Shown: positions 56,161 through 64,000, numbered from the stretch's first letter. The stretch is DNA of 64,000 nt from JASGKO01 sp049840595 (GCA_049840595.1 JASGKO010000015.1:1-64000); one strand, 5' to 3'. Translations and numbers: made by a program. The notes: generated by a model not told the origin, from the sequence alone.

Positions 56161-56206
56161 TGTCCGTCAATTCAGGGCAAGCCCATTGTGCCCCCTTTTA
56201 CTCGTT
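56161..56206. repeat. 46-base repeat at a toxin-island junction, copy 2
   Basis: TGTCCGTCAATTCAGGGCAA, GCCCA, three variable bases, TGCCCCCTTTT, A, CTCGTTTG. It closely matches the copy at 39675-39720. It marks the left edge of the low-GC islet 56161-58800 and overlaps the very end of the next minus-strand gene by about nine bases. Confidence 0.7.
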
Positions 56207-57167
56207 TGCTTGGATCAAACTCCAAATTCCGCGAACCAGATTGTGGATTGATAAATGATCTCCACCGGCAATCATTTCCAGTCGCGCTCGTGCGTAACTG
56301 CCACTTCCCAGCTTTAAGAAATAGTCTCCTCCAAAGCTGGGTCTCCATGATTGCGAATTTTGCTCCATATGGATTTCCACATAGGCTCTGTAGCCTTCAA
56401 TTGGTGCTTGTTGCTCTAATTCCGCGCCGCGTTCCACTATCCCCCCTCCCGGAACAGAGAAGCGGCAATGCCATTCATAATGACGCTTCTTATCTTTAGT
56501 CTGATCGTTTGTCCAACACTCTATTATTAAGTCACCCTTCCCGGACGCGACACGCCACCCAGTCTTCAAACTAATTTCAATAGGGGTGCCATCTTTAGGA
56601 ATAGGAATGTTGCTCTCAATAGCAATCATGGGCTCGGCTTCCGCCTTTTTTCTCAAAATAAAGATGGCTGGATTGTTCTTTGTAGGTGGTGCTTGGCGGG
56701 TGCTGTCCGGTGGCATGCCGTAGCCGAACGATCCATCAGATTTTCCATCGATGTTGTCGTAACCAACCTTCATAACGCCCACGGTCAAACCAGCGCCTTT
56801 TATATCCGTGATCGAAAAGCAACCGTTAACGTCTGAATTACCTTCGTAGTGAGAACCACTTTCCCAAAACTTGTCGATGGCACTATATTTGATTTGTGCA
56901 CCTTCGATAGGACGCCCAAACTGATCTTGCACTTTGCCATAAAACGAAATCGGAGCGATTAAAGATCGCCTGCACAATTTTGACAGCCTCTTTGTGCGAC
57001 TCAACAGCGTTTTTTTGATTCTTCAAACTCAAAGCACTGTTCGTTACAGGAAGGACTGATGCTGTATTTGTTTGTGCCGTCGTTAATGCAGTCGCCTTTT
57101 TTAATGGCGTTTGATTATTTTGATCAAATAGCATCAATAGCAGCGTAATTAGACAACCTGCCATCAA
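56198..57167 (-). CDS. Secreted or anchored Ig-like (carboxypeptidase-regulatory-like) protein, frameshifted; possible immunity protein
   Basis: About 320 residues when joined. A signal-anchor start (MAGCLITLLLMLF) and a spacer lead to a carboxypeptidase-regulatory-like domain: PISFYGKVQDQFGRPIEGAQ, then GCFSITDIKGAGLTVGVMKVGYDN and FILRKKAEAEP. It is a paralogue of the protein at 57559-58584 (same PISFYGKV start and layout). The frame passes from the N-terminal part into the PISFYGK part through one extra base near 56955-56965. Low GC and repeat flanks point to horizontal gain. It directly follows a tail module (57195-57509), like its paralogue, so an immunity function is inferred. Confidence 0.6.
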
Positions 57168-57194
57168 GAAAGCTAGTAACTAGTTTTTTACGTT

Positions 57195-57509
57195 TCATGG
57201 ATTCGGAGTGATTAGCAACGATTTCAAAAGCTGGTTATAAAACGGCTCTAAGCTCTGAATATTCCAATTGAATTCTGCACTATGTTCGGTATCAAAGCCT
57301 CTCGGACTTCCGAAGGTTGTTGAGTTAAGATTTACACTGGCGCTCACATTGATCGCTCCAGCCGTATTTCCATCCGCTCCCACGGCCTTCGCCCGAGTGC
57401 GGCAAGCATACGGTTCCGCTTCGTAAACTCGTTCTTCTCGCCAACCGCGTCCTGCAAAATCCCAACTTTTCCCTTGCCACTTAAGACAGTTGCTGCCCCC
57501 TTTTCGCAT
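57195..57509 (-). CDS. Orphan C-terminal tail module 2 of a possible polymorphic toxin
   Basis: A 104-residue open frame with no signal. Its second half, ending FGSPRGFDTEHSAEFNWNIQ and SLEPFYNQLLKSLLITPNP, is homologous by eye to the tail module 1 (FGFDRRESDHSGQFNRSIQ) at 58587-58800. Both tails precede a paralogous Ig-like gene. The N-terminal part (WQGKSWDFAGRGWREERV) may be the remains of a longer chain. I take it for a displaced toxin tip, without knowledge of the activity. Confidence 0.45.
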   Translation of the reverse strand: MRKGGSNCLKWQGKSWDFAGRGWREERVYEAEPYACRTRAKAVGADGNTAGAINVSASVNLNSTTFGSPRGFDTEHSAEFNWNIQSLEPFYNQLLKSLLITPNP

Positions 57510-57558
57510 CTATAGGGAGACCGCCTCCTTTCTTGCAGCCCTTCACAGCAATTTGTCT

Positions 57559-58584
57559 TCATTTGTCTCTGGGCTCTAGGAGAGTTGACCCATCGGGATT
57601 TACCCAAAATTTTATACCTATTTGTGAGCTGGCTCCATCCAAATCCAGCTGTATTCGTCCATAACGAGCCGGTTCACCAAATTTAATGTAATAACTCCGA
57701 TGCACCTCTCGTAACCATCCAGCAGCGTTTGATGGCATATTAAATTCAATACTTTCTTCATATCCCGACTCGGGTGGGTGGAAAGGAAACTCATCATGGT
57801 TTTCCAGCAAACCACCTTCAGGAACAGCTATCTTAGCCCACCAATTGAATACTCGGGGTGGATATTTTTCTTTATTCGTGATTGCGGCGACCTTTAACTG
57901 GCCGGAGGAAGAAATACGCCCGTGATTTAACAAGTCGAAGCACACAGGGGTTCCGTCGGTCACAATTCTTTGTTCAATCTCTCCCATGCTAAGCGATGCA
58001 CCTTCACCTTTCTTCCTTAAATGAAAAATCACCGGACGATTTGGATCAGGTTCATAAAAATTCTTTGCTGAAAATTCAGCATATTCAAAACTGCGAAAAC
58101 GATCTTGATTCAATTGATAATATCCATCTTTAGATACATAAACGGAAAGTCCTTTCCCACGCACTCCTTCGAGAAAAAATCCACCATTTGAATCACTTTG
58201 AGTATAACGCTCGCTTGTGCCTTCTATGGAAATATCTGACCATTGAAATCTAATTTTCGCGCCATCTAATGGTTTACCGTTTTGATCTATTACTTTACCA
58301 TAAAAACTGATCGGCATCCTCCATTCAAAAGAACGGTCTTTCGCGAGCATTTTGTCATACCATTTCCACCTAGGATCAGACCTTTCATAAGGTCCTCCTG
58401 GACGCTGAATAGTTGCCGAAGGCATTGGTTCAGGAAATCCCTGCGCACTTGCAGGTAATTTTGCCGCCACCTTTTTAAGCTTGTTAGCTGCGGGCTCTGA
58501 GGAAGAATTGAGATCTTTTTTGTTCCACCACAAGATGCATCCAATAATAATCAAAACCGCCATACCAAAAAAGTATTTTCTCAT
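57559..58584 (-). CDS. Signal-anchored Ig-like (carboxypeptidase-regulatory-like) protein; possible immunity protein
   Basis: A 341-residue protein starting MRKYFFGMAVLIIIGCILWW, a signal-anchor or lipoprotein-like start. The following linker reaches MPISFYGKVIDQNGKPLDGAKIRFQW, a carboxypeptidase-regulatory-like strand set, with GGFFLEGVRGKGLSVYVSKDGYY and IFHLRKKGEGA. The C-terminal half (INKEK..., GYEESIEFNMPSNAAGWLRE) also matches the paralogue at 56198-57167. The gene directly follows tail module 1. Low GC suggests transfer. Function unknown; immunity is inferred from position only. Confidence 0.6.
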   Translation of the reverse strand: MRKYFFGMAVLIIIGCILWWNKKDLNSSSEPAANKLKKVAAKLPASAQGFPEPMPSATIQRPGGPYERSDPRWKWYDKMLAKDRSFEWRMPISFYGKVIDQNGKPLDGAKIRFQWSDISIEGTSERYTQSDSNGGFFLEGVRGKGLSVYVSKDGYYQLNQDRFRSFEYAEFSAKNFYEPDPNRPVIFHLRKKGEGASLSMGEIEQRIVTDGTPVCFDLLNHGRISSSGQLKVAAITNKEKYPPRVFNWWAKIAVPEGGLLENHDEFPFHPPESGYEESIEFNMPSNAAGWLREVHRSYYIKFGEPARYGRIQLDLDGASSQIGIKFWVNPDGSTLLEPRDK

Positions 58585-59217
58585 AATTAGTTTTCCAGTT
58601 CGATACGAATATCTTTATAAAGAGGATATTCGGAAAAATTAACTTACTGAATACTTCTGTTAAACTGTCCGCTATGATCAGACTCTCGCCGATCAAACCC
58701 AAACGATTGCAAATCATAGCTATTATTGCCACCTGAGTAATTGCCTGTAGCTTGAGCAGCACTCGGATGCGCACCCAAAGCCATTGCTCGGGAGACCAGC
58801 GGCCTTCGTCCATTTCGATCAGGTCGAAGTCGGTGAGGATGGTGCCGTCGTCGGGGACGCCGTAGTGCTTGATCATCTCGGGGATGAACTCGGCGGTCTC
58901 GTCGTCGCGCCAGCCGCGCTTGCTCATGAAGCTGTTGTAGATGAGGATTTCCTCCTGGGTGAGAGGGCGTCCGTTGTCGAAGCACCATTGCAGCACTTCC
59001 TCGTTGCTCCAGCCGGAAAGGACGCGGGTTTTCACATCCTCATAGGTGACGCGCAGGTAGCGGCAGGTCCGGCCGTCGAAGCCGCGCCCGAGCATGGAGT
59101 GGTATAATCCTCGGGGAGCCGCCTCTCGGCATGGAGGCGGATTTTGGAGCACATCCGGGCAAAGTAGAAAAGACCGAGCGTGCGCTCATAACAACCGAGA
59201 AGGCCTTCGATTTTCAT
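58484..59217 (-). CDS. DUF5069-family protein, frameshifted and with replaced C-terminal end
   Basis: DUF5069 proteins are small conserved proteins of unknown role in Verrucomicrobiota and relatives. The gene starts MKIEGLLGCYERTLGLFYFARM, continues KIRLHAERRLPEDY, then in another frame SMLGRGFDGRTCRYLRVTYEDVKTRV and IYNSFMSKRGWRDDETAEFIPEMIKH, to FDLIEMDEGR, the normal family end. One base is missing near 59101-59107. After MDEGR (about 58800) the frame does not stop but runs into low-GC island DNA until 58484. The island seems to have joined exactly at the 3' end of this conserved gene. Confidence 0.75.
58587..58800 (-). pseudogene. Orphan C-terminal tail module 1
   Basis: In another frame than DUF5069, a stretch reads MALGAHPSAAQATGNYSGG, NNSYDLQSFGFDRRESDHSG, QFNRSIQ, then an in-frame TAA (58646-58644) and VNFSEYPLYKDIRIELEN up to a second TAA just before the next gene start. 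It parallels tail module 2 (GFDTEHSAEFNWNIQSLEPF). It has no start of its own and an internal stop, so it is a decayed fragment. Its first bases join the DUF5069 gene end. Confidence 0.5.
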
Positions 59218-59229
59218 GCCTCCATCCTG

Positions 59230-59580
59230 CTACGAATGCAGGCTGCGATAAAGCGGATAAAAACGGGTGCTCTCGTCTTCGAGGACGGCCTTCAGTTCCG
59301 CGGAAGACAGGCCGTAAACCTCGACTGCCATTTCGCCGGTTTCGAGAATTTTGGGCAGGATGTCGCCGACATGCTGCAAATGCTCGAGCACGGCCTGCGA
59401 ATCGCGGTAATGCTCGTGGACCACGCATTCCGACCAGTCATCGCTGAGGAAAAAATCGTAAAGCAGCGTGCCGGTATCCCGCTCGCGGACGCGCTGCACA
59501 CACGCATCGATCAGTTGCTCCAGGTCGTCGAATTTACCGGGATGAATTTTTACACGAACTACGAGGCGGATCTCAGTCAT
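59230..59580 (-). CDS. Antibiotic-biosynthesis-monooxygenase (ABM) domain protein
   Basis: A 116-residue protein, MTEIRLVVRVKIHPGKFDDLEQLIDACVQ at the start, then DTGTLLYDFFLSDDWSECVVHEHYRD, the dimeric ferredoxin-like ABM fold of YgiN-type quinol monooxygenases. The end (LSSAELKAVLEDEST) is typical of the extended group. Substrate unknown. Starts at 59580; the longer frame upstream is non-coding. It lies 12 bases before the DUF5069 gene on the same strand. Confidence 0.8.
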   Translation of the reverse strand: MTEIRLVVRVKIHPGKFDDLEQLIDACVQRVRERDTGTLLYDFFLSDDWSECVVHEHYRDSQAVLEHLQHVGDILPKILETGEMAVEVYGLSSAELKAVLEDESTRFYPLYRSLHS

Positions 59581-59742
59581 AACAAAAGGTGAGTAAAACA
59601 ACTGCCAGCTACCTGTTGGACGTGCAGCGGGCAACCACGATTTATCCTACCGCTGGGAGGCGGAGAAAAAAGAACATTCCGAAGGGAGAATTTGGAAAGT
59701 TGGGAATTGGGCCGGTGGCGCGGGGGTGCTATAGTCGCTCCT

Positions 59743-60839
59743 GTGATCCGGCATTTGTATTTCCATATCCCTTTTTGCACGAAGCGGTGCCCGTACTGCT
59801 GCTTCTATGTGGATACCGCGCTGGCGGGGAAATCGCCGCGTTTCATCGAGGCCCTGCTGGCGGAGGTGGAGGAACGGAGCCGGGAATACGCGCTGCAGCC
59901 ACGCACGATTTTTCTCGGCGGAGGAACCCCGACACGCTTTCGCGGAGGGAATTGCAGCAGCTTTTCGACGGGCTCCGCGCGCGGGTGGATCTCTCGGCCT
60001 TGACGGAATGCACGCTGGAGGCGAACCCGGAAAGCGTGACCCCGGCGAAGGCGGCGCTGCTGCGCGAGCTGGGCGTGAACCGGATCAGCCTCGGGGTGCA
60101 GTCGCTCGACGATTCGCTGCTCAAGACGCTGGGACGGCGGCACACGGCGGCGCTGGCCCGGGAGAAATTCGCCCTGCTCCGCGCGGCGGGATTTAACAAC
60201 CTGAGCGTGGACCTGATGTTTGCCCTGCCGGGGCAGACGCGCGAGCAGTGGCAGCGTTCGCTCCAGGAGGCAATTGCGCTGCAGCCGGAGCATATCTCCT
60301 GCTACTGCCTCACCTACGAGGAGGACACGGCCTTTTTCGATCAACTCCAGGCGGGAAAATTCCAGCAGGACCCGGACTGGGATGCGGACTTGTTTGAGCT
60401 GACGATGGATACGCTCGCCGCGGCGGGCTACGGGCAATACGAGATCTCGAACTTTGCCCGCCCGGGCTTTGAGTCGCAGCACAACCGCGCCTACTGGGCC
60501 GGAGCGCCTTATCTGGGCCTGGGGCCGAGCGCCTTCTCCACCGTGAATGAGAAACGCTGGAAGAACGTGGCGGATACCGCGCGCTATGTGCGCAGTGCCA
60601 TGGCCGGAAGCGTGGAGATCGAGTCCACCGAGACGCTGAGCGCGCAGACGCTGCTCGGCGAGCGGCTGGCCTTTGGCCTGCGCACGGCGGAAGGCGTGAA
60701 GACGCGGGACACCGAGCCGTGGAAGGACAACGTGGCGGAGCTGCTCGCGCTGGAACTGCTCCAGCCGCGCGGGGAAAATCTGGTGCTCACGCGCCGGGGC
60801 AAACTGCTGGCCGACGCGGTAGCCGAAGCTTTCGTCTAA
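59743..60839 (+). CDS. hemW: HemW-like radical SAM protein, frameshifted
   Basis: HemW is a radical-SAM haem chaperone of the HemN family. The N-terminal part has HLYFHIPFCTKRCPYCCFYV with the CxxxCxxC iron-sulfur cluster, and TIFLGGGTPT. The remainder reads in another frame: LSRRELQQLFDGL, LTECTLEANPE, GVNRISLGVQSLDDSLLKTLGRRH and DLMFALPGQTREQW, ending LADAVAEAFV. One missing base near 59927-59937 explains the break. The start is GTG 59743, because the family N-terminus begins just there. About 365 residues when joined. Confidence 0.9.
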
Positions 60840-60842
60840 GCC

Positions 60843-61947
60843 GTGGTGAATCCTGATTACGAGGTGGCGGTCGTGGGCGGCGGGCCAGCGGGAGCGACCT
60901 GCGCCGCGCTCTGCGCGCAAGGCGGGCGGCGGACGCTGCTGCTGGAGCGCGCCACCTTTCCCCGCGACAAAGTATGCGGCGATTGCCTGAACCCATCCTG
61001 CTGGCCGGTTCTGGAGCGGCTGGGCGTGGTGGCCGACCTGCTGGCGGCGCCGCACTCCGTGCTGGAATCGGTGGAGTATGTCGGGACGGACGATTTTACG
61101 ATGCGCTTTGCCCTGCCGGTGCAGGCACGCGGCGAGCTCACCATCCGGCGCCGGGTGCTGGATCAGCTCCTGCTCCAGCGGGCACGCACCTGTGGCGCGA
61201 CCGTGCTGGAAAACACGGTGGTGACGGCCGTGGAACCGGGCTGGAAGCTCACCACGCCCACGGGGAAATTTACGGTTCGCACGCTCGTCGCGGCGGATGG
61301 ACGCAACTCGACGGTGGCCCGCCTGCTCGGGCTGCTGCCAACGGCGCGGAAGGACCGTCTCGCCCAACAAACTCATTTCCCCGCCCCCACCGGCTTTGGC
61401 CACAAGGTGGCCATGCGATTTACCCCCTGGGGGTATTGCGGACTGGCCACGATCGACGGCGGCTTGGCGAACCTGTGCCTGGTCTCGCGGCCTGGCCGGC
61501 TTCGACTCGATCCGGCACTGGGCGGAGCGCACCTATGGGCTGCCGCCTGAACAGCGCTGGCATACGATCACTCCCCTCTCCCGCTCCCGGGCGGGGTCTG
61601 CGCCCGCCAATCTACTCCTGGTGGGCGATGCGGCGCAGGTGGTGGAGCCGTTTACCGGCGAGGGCATTTACTATGCGCTGGCCACGGGCGCGCTGGCGGC
61701 GGATTTTCTCGTGGCAGGGCGGTCGTTGCACGGCTTTGAGGCGGCCCGCCGCAAGCTATACCGGGGGCGGCTGTGGGTGAACCAGCTTGCGCGGCTGGCC
61801 TGCCTGCATCCGCAGTTCGCGACGCTGGCGCTCCACGCGTCGCGCTGGCAGCCGGAGTTGTTGCGATGGCTTACCGCCAGGGTCACGGGTGCGGCGCGGC
61901 TGGCCCCAGCGCCCGCAGGTGCGGGACCAGCACCAGCGCTCCAATAA
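60843..61947 (+). CDS. FAD-dependent oxidoreductase (geranylgeranyl-reductase-like), frameshifted
   Basis: About 367 residues when joined. The N-terminus has the dinucleotide motif VAVVGGGPAGATCAALCAQGG and FPRDKVCGDCLNPSCWPVLERLG, typical of the geranylgeranyl reductase/UbiH-like group. DGRNSTVARLLGLLP is the DG motif; the GD motif region is NLLLVGDAAQVVEPFTGEGIYYAL. The frame breaks near 61488-61497 (one extra G), between CLVSRP and AGFDSIRHWAERTYGLPPEQ. It starts GTG or ATG 3 bases after hemW. Substrate unknown. The last 65 bases overlap the convergent dgkA gene. Confidence 0.8.
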
Positions 61948-62281
61948 TCGCCGCCGCGCTGGAGGCCAGCAGCACGGCCCCGGCCGCGATATCCTTCGCC
62001 CGGCCGATGAGCGGATGGTAATCTTTGGTCACGGCATCGCCGAGCAACTCGATGGCGGTATTGAGCGCCTCGGCAACCAAGACCAACGCGATCGCGAGCA
62101 CCAGCCAGAGCCACTCGGTCGCGGAAATTTGGAGGCTCCAGCCGAGAACGATAACCACCAGCGCGGCCAGCCCATGAATGCGGGCATGACATTGCGAGGC
62201 GAAGAGCAGGTAAATACCACGGGCCGCATCGCGAAAAGCCTGCGCCCGGGTGCGCCGCGGAGGAGACGGGCGCATTTCCAT
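61883..62281 (-). CDS. dgkA: Diacylglycerol/undecaprenol kinase family protein
   Basis: A 132-residue membrane protein: FRDAARGIYLLFASQCHARIHGLAALVVIVLGW and the family motif ALVLVAEALNTAIELLGDAV, then AKDIAAGAVLLASSAAAIIGALVL. Such enzymes phosphorylate diacylglycerol or undecaprenol for lipid recycling; the latter is common outside proteobacteria. Three hydrophobic helices are visible. It ends within the end of the FAD oxidoreductase gene on the other strand. Confidence 0.9.
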   Translation of the reverse strand: MEMRPSPPRRTRAQAFRDAARGIYLLFASQCHARIHGLAALVVIVLGWSLQISATEWLWLVLAIALVLVAEALNTAIELLGDAVTKDYHPLIGRAKDIAAGAVLLASSAAAIIGALVLVPHLRALGPAAPHP

Positions 62282-62293
62282 CAGGAATCCCGT

Positions 62294-62479
62294 TTAGATC
62301 GAAGCCACCACCAGCGGATGCTGCGCAACTGGCTGGTAGGCACCCTGCTTCGGAGCTGCGCCTTCGGTTTTCTTCTGCTCGTTCTTTTCCAGCTTCTCCA
62401 GATCGGAATACGGGTGCTTCTCGCACGCGGCAAAACCGGTCGCGATGGCGCAGAGCAAAAGCAGGCGAAATTGTTTCAT
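62294..62479 (-). CDS. Small lipoprotein
   Basis: A 61-residue protein with a short signal (MKQFRLLLLCAIATGFAAC) and a lipobox (FAAC) giving lipidated Cys19. The mature part is charged and has YSDLEKLEKNEQKKTEG and a proline-rich end. No function recognised. It lies 12 bases upstream of dgkA on the same strand. Start 62479 is preferred for the signal. Confidence 0.65.
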   Translation of the reverse strand: MKQFRLLLLCAIATGFAACEKHPYSDLEKLEKNEQKKTEGAAPKQGAYQPVAQHPLVVASI

Positions 62480-62581
62480 CGGGCGAAAAACTAACGAACC
62501 TCGCAACAAATGCCAACCGTGATTTTTGCGCTTCGGCTCGGATGGGGCGCGAGGGAAAATAAATGAGGCTGCGCCTTTGGG

Positions 62582-62650
62582 GGCGAGACTTGTCTCGCGG
62601 GAGAAAGCGGCGACGTATCGCCACAGTCCAAGGGCGCGGAGACTCCGGAG
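62582..62650. repeat. Dispersed REP-like double palindrome, copy 2 (inverted)
   Basis: GGCGAGAC-tt-GTCTCGC (62582-62598), a linker GGGAGAAA, then GCGGCGAC-gta-TCGCC (62607-62622), with flank similarity through CCAAGGGCGC. It is the reverse complement of the element at 28354-28421. It lies upstream of the small lipoprotein gene and downstream of queD. Confidence 0.8.
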
Positions 62651-62666
62651 TTTTTACAAGTACAGC

Positions 62667-63041
62667 CTAGCTGGCGGCTTGCGGGCCACGGAAGCTGCAC
62701 CGGGCGGTGGGAGTCTCGTGCACGACGATTTCCGCCAAACCGGGGAGCGAGGGCGAGAGCTTGCTCCAGAACCACTCGCACATATTCTCAATGGTGGGAT
62801 TTTCCAGCCCCTCGATTTCGTTGAGATAGCCGTGGTCGAGCTCTTCCATGAGCGGCTTCATCGCCTGGCTGATCTTCGCATGATCGTAAACCCAGCCCGT
62901 CTCGGGATCGCGCTCGCCTTCCACGGTGACCTCCAGCTTGAAGCTGTGGCCGTGCATCTGCTTGCACTTGTGCCCGGCGGGAGCCTTCGGCAGCGTCTGC
63001 GCGGCTTCGAAATAAAAATCTTTGGTGAGACGGAACTTCAC
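62667..63041 (-). CDS. queD: 6-Carboxy-5,6,7,8-tetrahydropterin synthase
   Basis: QueD makes the carboxytetrahydropterin precursor of queuosine and other 7-deazaguanines. The 124-residue protein has the 6-pyruvoyl-tetrahydropterin-synthase-type fold with zinc ligands and the catalytic Cys-Xaa-Xaa region (HKCKQMHGHSFKLEVTVEG), EELDHGYLNEIEGLENPTIEN and HETPTARCSF. It lies 9 bases downstream of queE on the same strand and surely belongs to the same operon. Confidence 0.95.
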   Translation of the reverse strand: MKFRLTKDFYFEAAQTLPKAPAGHKCKQMHGHSFKLEVTVEGERDPETGWVYDHAKISQAMKPLMEELDHGYLNEIEGLENPTIENMCEWFWSKLSPSLPGLAEIVVHETPTARCSFRGPQAAS

Positions 63042-63050
63042 AACGCCAGA

Positions 63051-63740
63051 CTAGACCCCGCGCATCGCGGGTGACCAGATGAATTTGTGCATCTGCAACT
63101 GGAAGCGCACCGGCAGCTTGTCCTCCATGCTCCACTCCACGATCTCCACCGGCTCGATGCGGCCAAAAACCGGCGAGAAAAGCACCGTGTTGCAGCGATC
63201 GGCCAGCGCATGCTCCTTCAATTGAAACCGGGCCCATTCGTAATCCTCCCGGCTGCCGATGACGAACTTCACCTCGTCCCGCTTCGTAAGGTGCTCGATG
63301 TTCGACCATAAATTGCGCGCCACCTCGCCGCTACCGGGACATTTCAGGTCCATGATGCGATGGACACGCGGGTCCACCTTGGAAATATCGTGCGCGCCGC
63401 TGGTCTCGATGAGGACGATTTTGCCGAGATCGCAGAGCCGTTCCATGAGCGGCAGCACGCGCTTTTGCAGCAAGGGCTCGCCGCCGGTGAGCTCGACCAG
63501 CGGGCAGTCATAGGCCATCACCTCCTCCTCGATCTCCTTCAGCGTGCGGCGCATGCCATGGTAGAAGGCATACTCGGTATCGCAATAAGTACAGCGGAGA
63601 TCGCAAGCCATGAGGCGCACAAAAATGCACCGCAGCCCGGCCCAGGTGCTTTCGCCCTGGATGGATTGAAAAATTTCGTTAATCAGCAAAAAAGGCTCGC
63701 GGGCCGCCTTCACTGATTTCTCCGCGTTCTCCGTAATCAT
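63051..63740 (-). CDS. queE: 7-Carboxy-7-deazaguanine synthase (radical SAM)
   Basis: QueE converts carboxytetrahydropterin to 7-carboxy-7-deazaguanine with a radical-SAM [4Fe-4S] cluster. The 229-residue protein has NEIFQSIQGESTWAGLRCIF, the CDLRCTYCDTEYA cluster motif and VELTGGEPLLQ, and ends KFIWSPAMRGV. Length and motif order match the family. It precedes queD by 9 bases, an adjacent pathway step. QueC and QueF are not in the window. Confidence 0.93.
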   Translation of the reverse strand: MITENAEKSVKAAREPFLLINEIFQSIQGESTWAGLRCIFVRLMACDLRCTYCDTEYAFYHGMRRTLKEIEEEVMAYDCPLVELTGGEPLLQKRVLPLMERLCDLGKIVLIETSGAHDISKVDPRVHRIMDLKCPGSGEVARNLWSNIEHLTKRDEVKFVIGSREDYEWARFQLKEHALADRCNTVLFSPVFGRIEPVEIVEWSMEDKLPVRFQLQMHKFIWSPAMRGV

Positions 63741-63797
63741 TCGATTATTTTCCTGTTCAAAGGGCGTAACGTAACAACAAAATCCCGGTTTTCCATA

Positions 63798-64000
63798 ATG
63801 AATCGTATCGACGAAAAATTTCAGCAGCTCCGCGCCCAGGGGGGCAAGGCCTTCATCGCCTATCTGTGTGCAGGCGACCCGACCCTGGAGGCCACGGTGA
63901 GGCTCGTGCTCGCGCTCGAGGCCGCCGGAGTGGACATTGTGGAGCTCGGCGTGCCTTTCTCCGATCCGCTGGCGGACGGCATTGTGAACCAGCTCGCCGC
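63798..64000 (+). CDS. trpA: Tryptophan synthase alpha chain, 3' end missing
   Basis: The first 67 residues are visible: MNRIDEKFQQLRAQGGKAFI, AYLCAGDPTLEATVRLVLAL, and VDIVELGVPFSDPLADGIVN, which are the conserved N-terminal beta-alpha segments of TrpA including the catalytic Glu in VELGVPFSDP. The alpha chain cleaves indole-3-glycerol phosphate to indole for the beta chain. The gene runs off the right edge. It is divergent from queE with 57 bases between. Confidence 0.95.
   Translation, partial: MNRIDEKFQQLRAQGGKAFIAYLCAGDPTLEATVRLVLALEAAGVDIVELGVPFSDPLADGIVNQLA

Noticed and set aside
1..64000. CRISPR array, integrase, transposase or replication origin
   Set aside because: No regularly spaced direct repeats, no recombinase gene, and no DnaA-box cluster were seen; the short repeats at 39675 and 56161 are IS-like only in appearance.

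Overview
The window looks like a chromosomal segment of a GC-rich (about 60%) member of the Verrucomicrobiota. No 16S gene is present, so this rests on protein style: a PEP-CTERM sorted protein, two pseudopilin-like secreted proteins (one with an H-X9-DG-type motif), a XylR-type AraC regulator beside a GH115 glucuronidase and an esterase, a protein built of GQLK-type repeats beside an Rhs toxin, and many short palindromic intergenic repeats. Replication and translation housekeeping genes mix with accessory islands.

Layout. 1-11341 is a sulfur-scavenging cluster: an SfnB/DszC-like flavin monooxygenase (cut by the left edge), RibBA (flavin supply), an SfnR-like sigma-54 activator, an outer-membrane protein, SfnG dimethylsulfone monooxygenase, a small membrane protein, an SSS-family symporter, a DszA/NtaA-like monooxygenase and an FAD/NAD(P)-binding protein. 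A nearly identical 16-base palindromic element lies at both ends of the cluster, and a strongly foldable leader precedes the symporter gene. 11471-16254 is a xylan side-chain locus (GH115, esterase, XylR-type regulator). 16311-16385 is tRNA-Asn. 16900-26377 is a run of signalling genes: FadL porin, response-regulator/kinase, GAF/PAS kinase, a ketosynthase joined in frame to a 7TM-GAF kinase, a HIT protein, an unknown protein and NrdR. 26522-26760 is a cobalamin riboswitch in front of a PEP-CTERM protein and a pseudopilin. 28469-34634 is housekeeping (guaA, aat, msrB, aroB, a pseudopilin, miaA, an RRM protein). 35113-38832 holds cell-envelope glycan genes and a NarL-type two-component system. 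39351-48079 is an Rhs polymorphic-toxin island with an immunity gene and an orphan Rhs core fragment. 48321-52116 is TPR/ExbD/ExbB. 52289-56049 has a HAD phosphatase, a secreted protein and an OafA-type acyltransferase. 56161-58800 is a low-GC islet with two repeated modules (unidentified C-terminal tail plus secreted Ig-like protein), abutting the 3' end of a DUF5069 gene. 59230-64000 is housekeeping: a monooxygenase, hemW, an FAD oxidoreductase, dgkA, queD, queE and the start of trpA.

A striking technical feature is that at least twelve otherwise intact genes, including guaA and ribBA, carry single-base frameshifts, many in or next to short homopolymers. Uncorrected sequencing or assembly errors are the simplest explanation, so the broken genes are annotated as joined across the shift. 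All assignments come from reading the sequence and from knowledge of the families; no database search was run.
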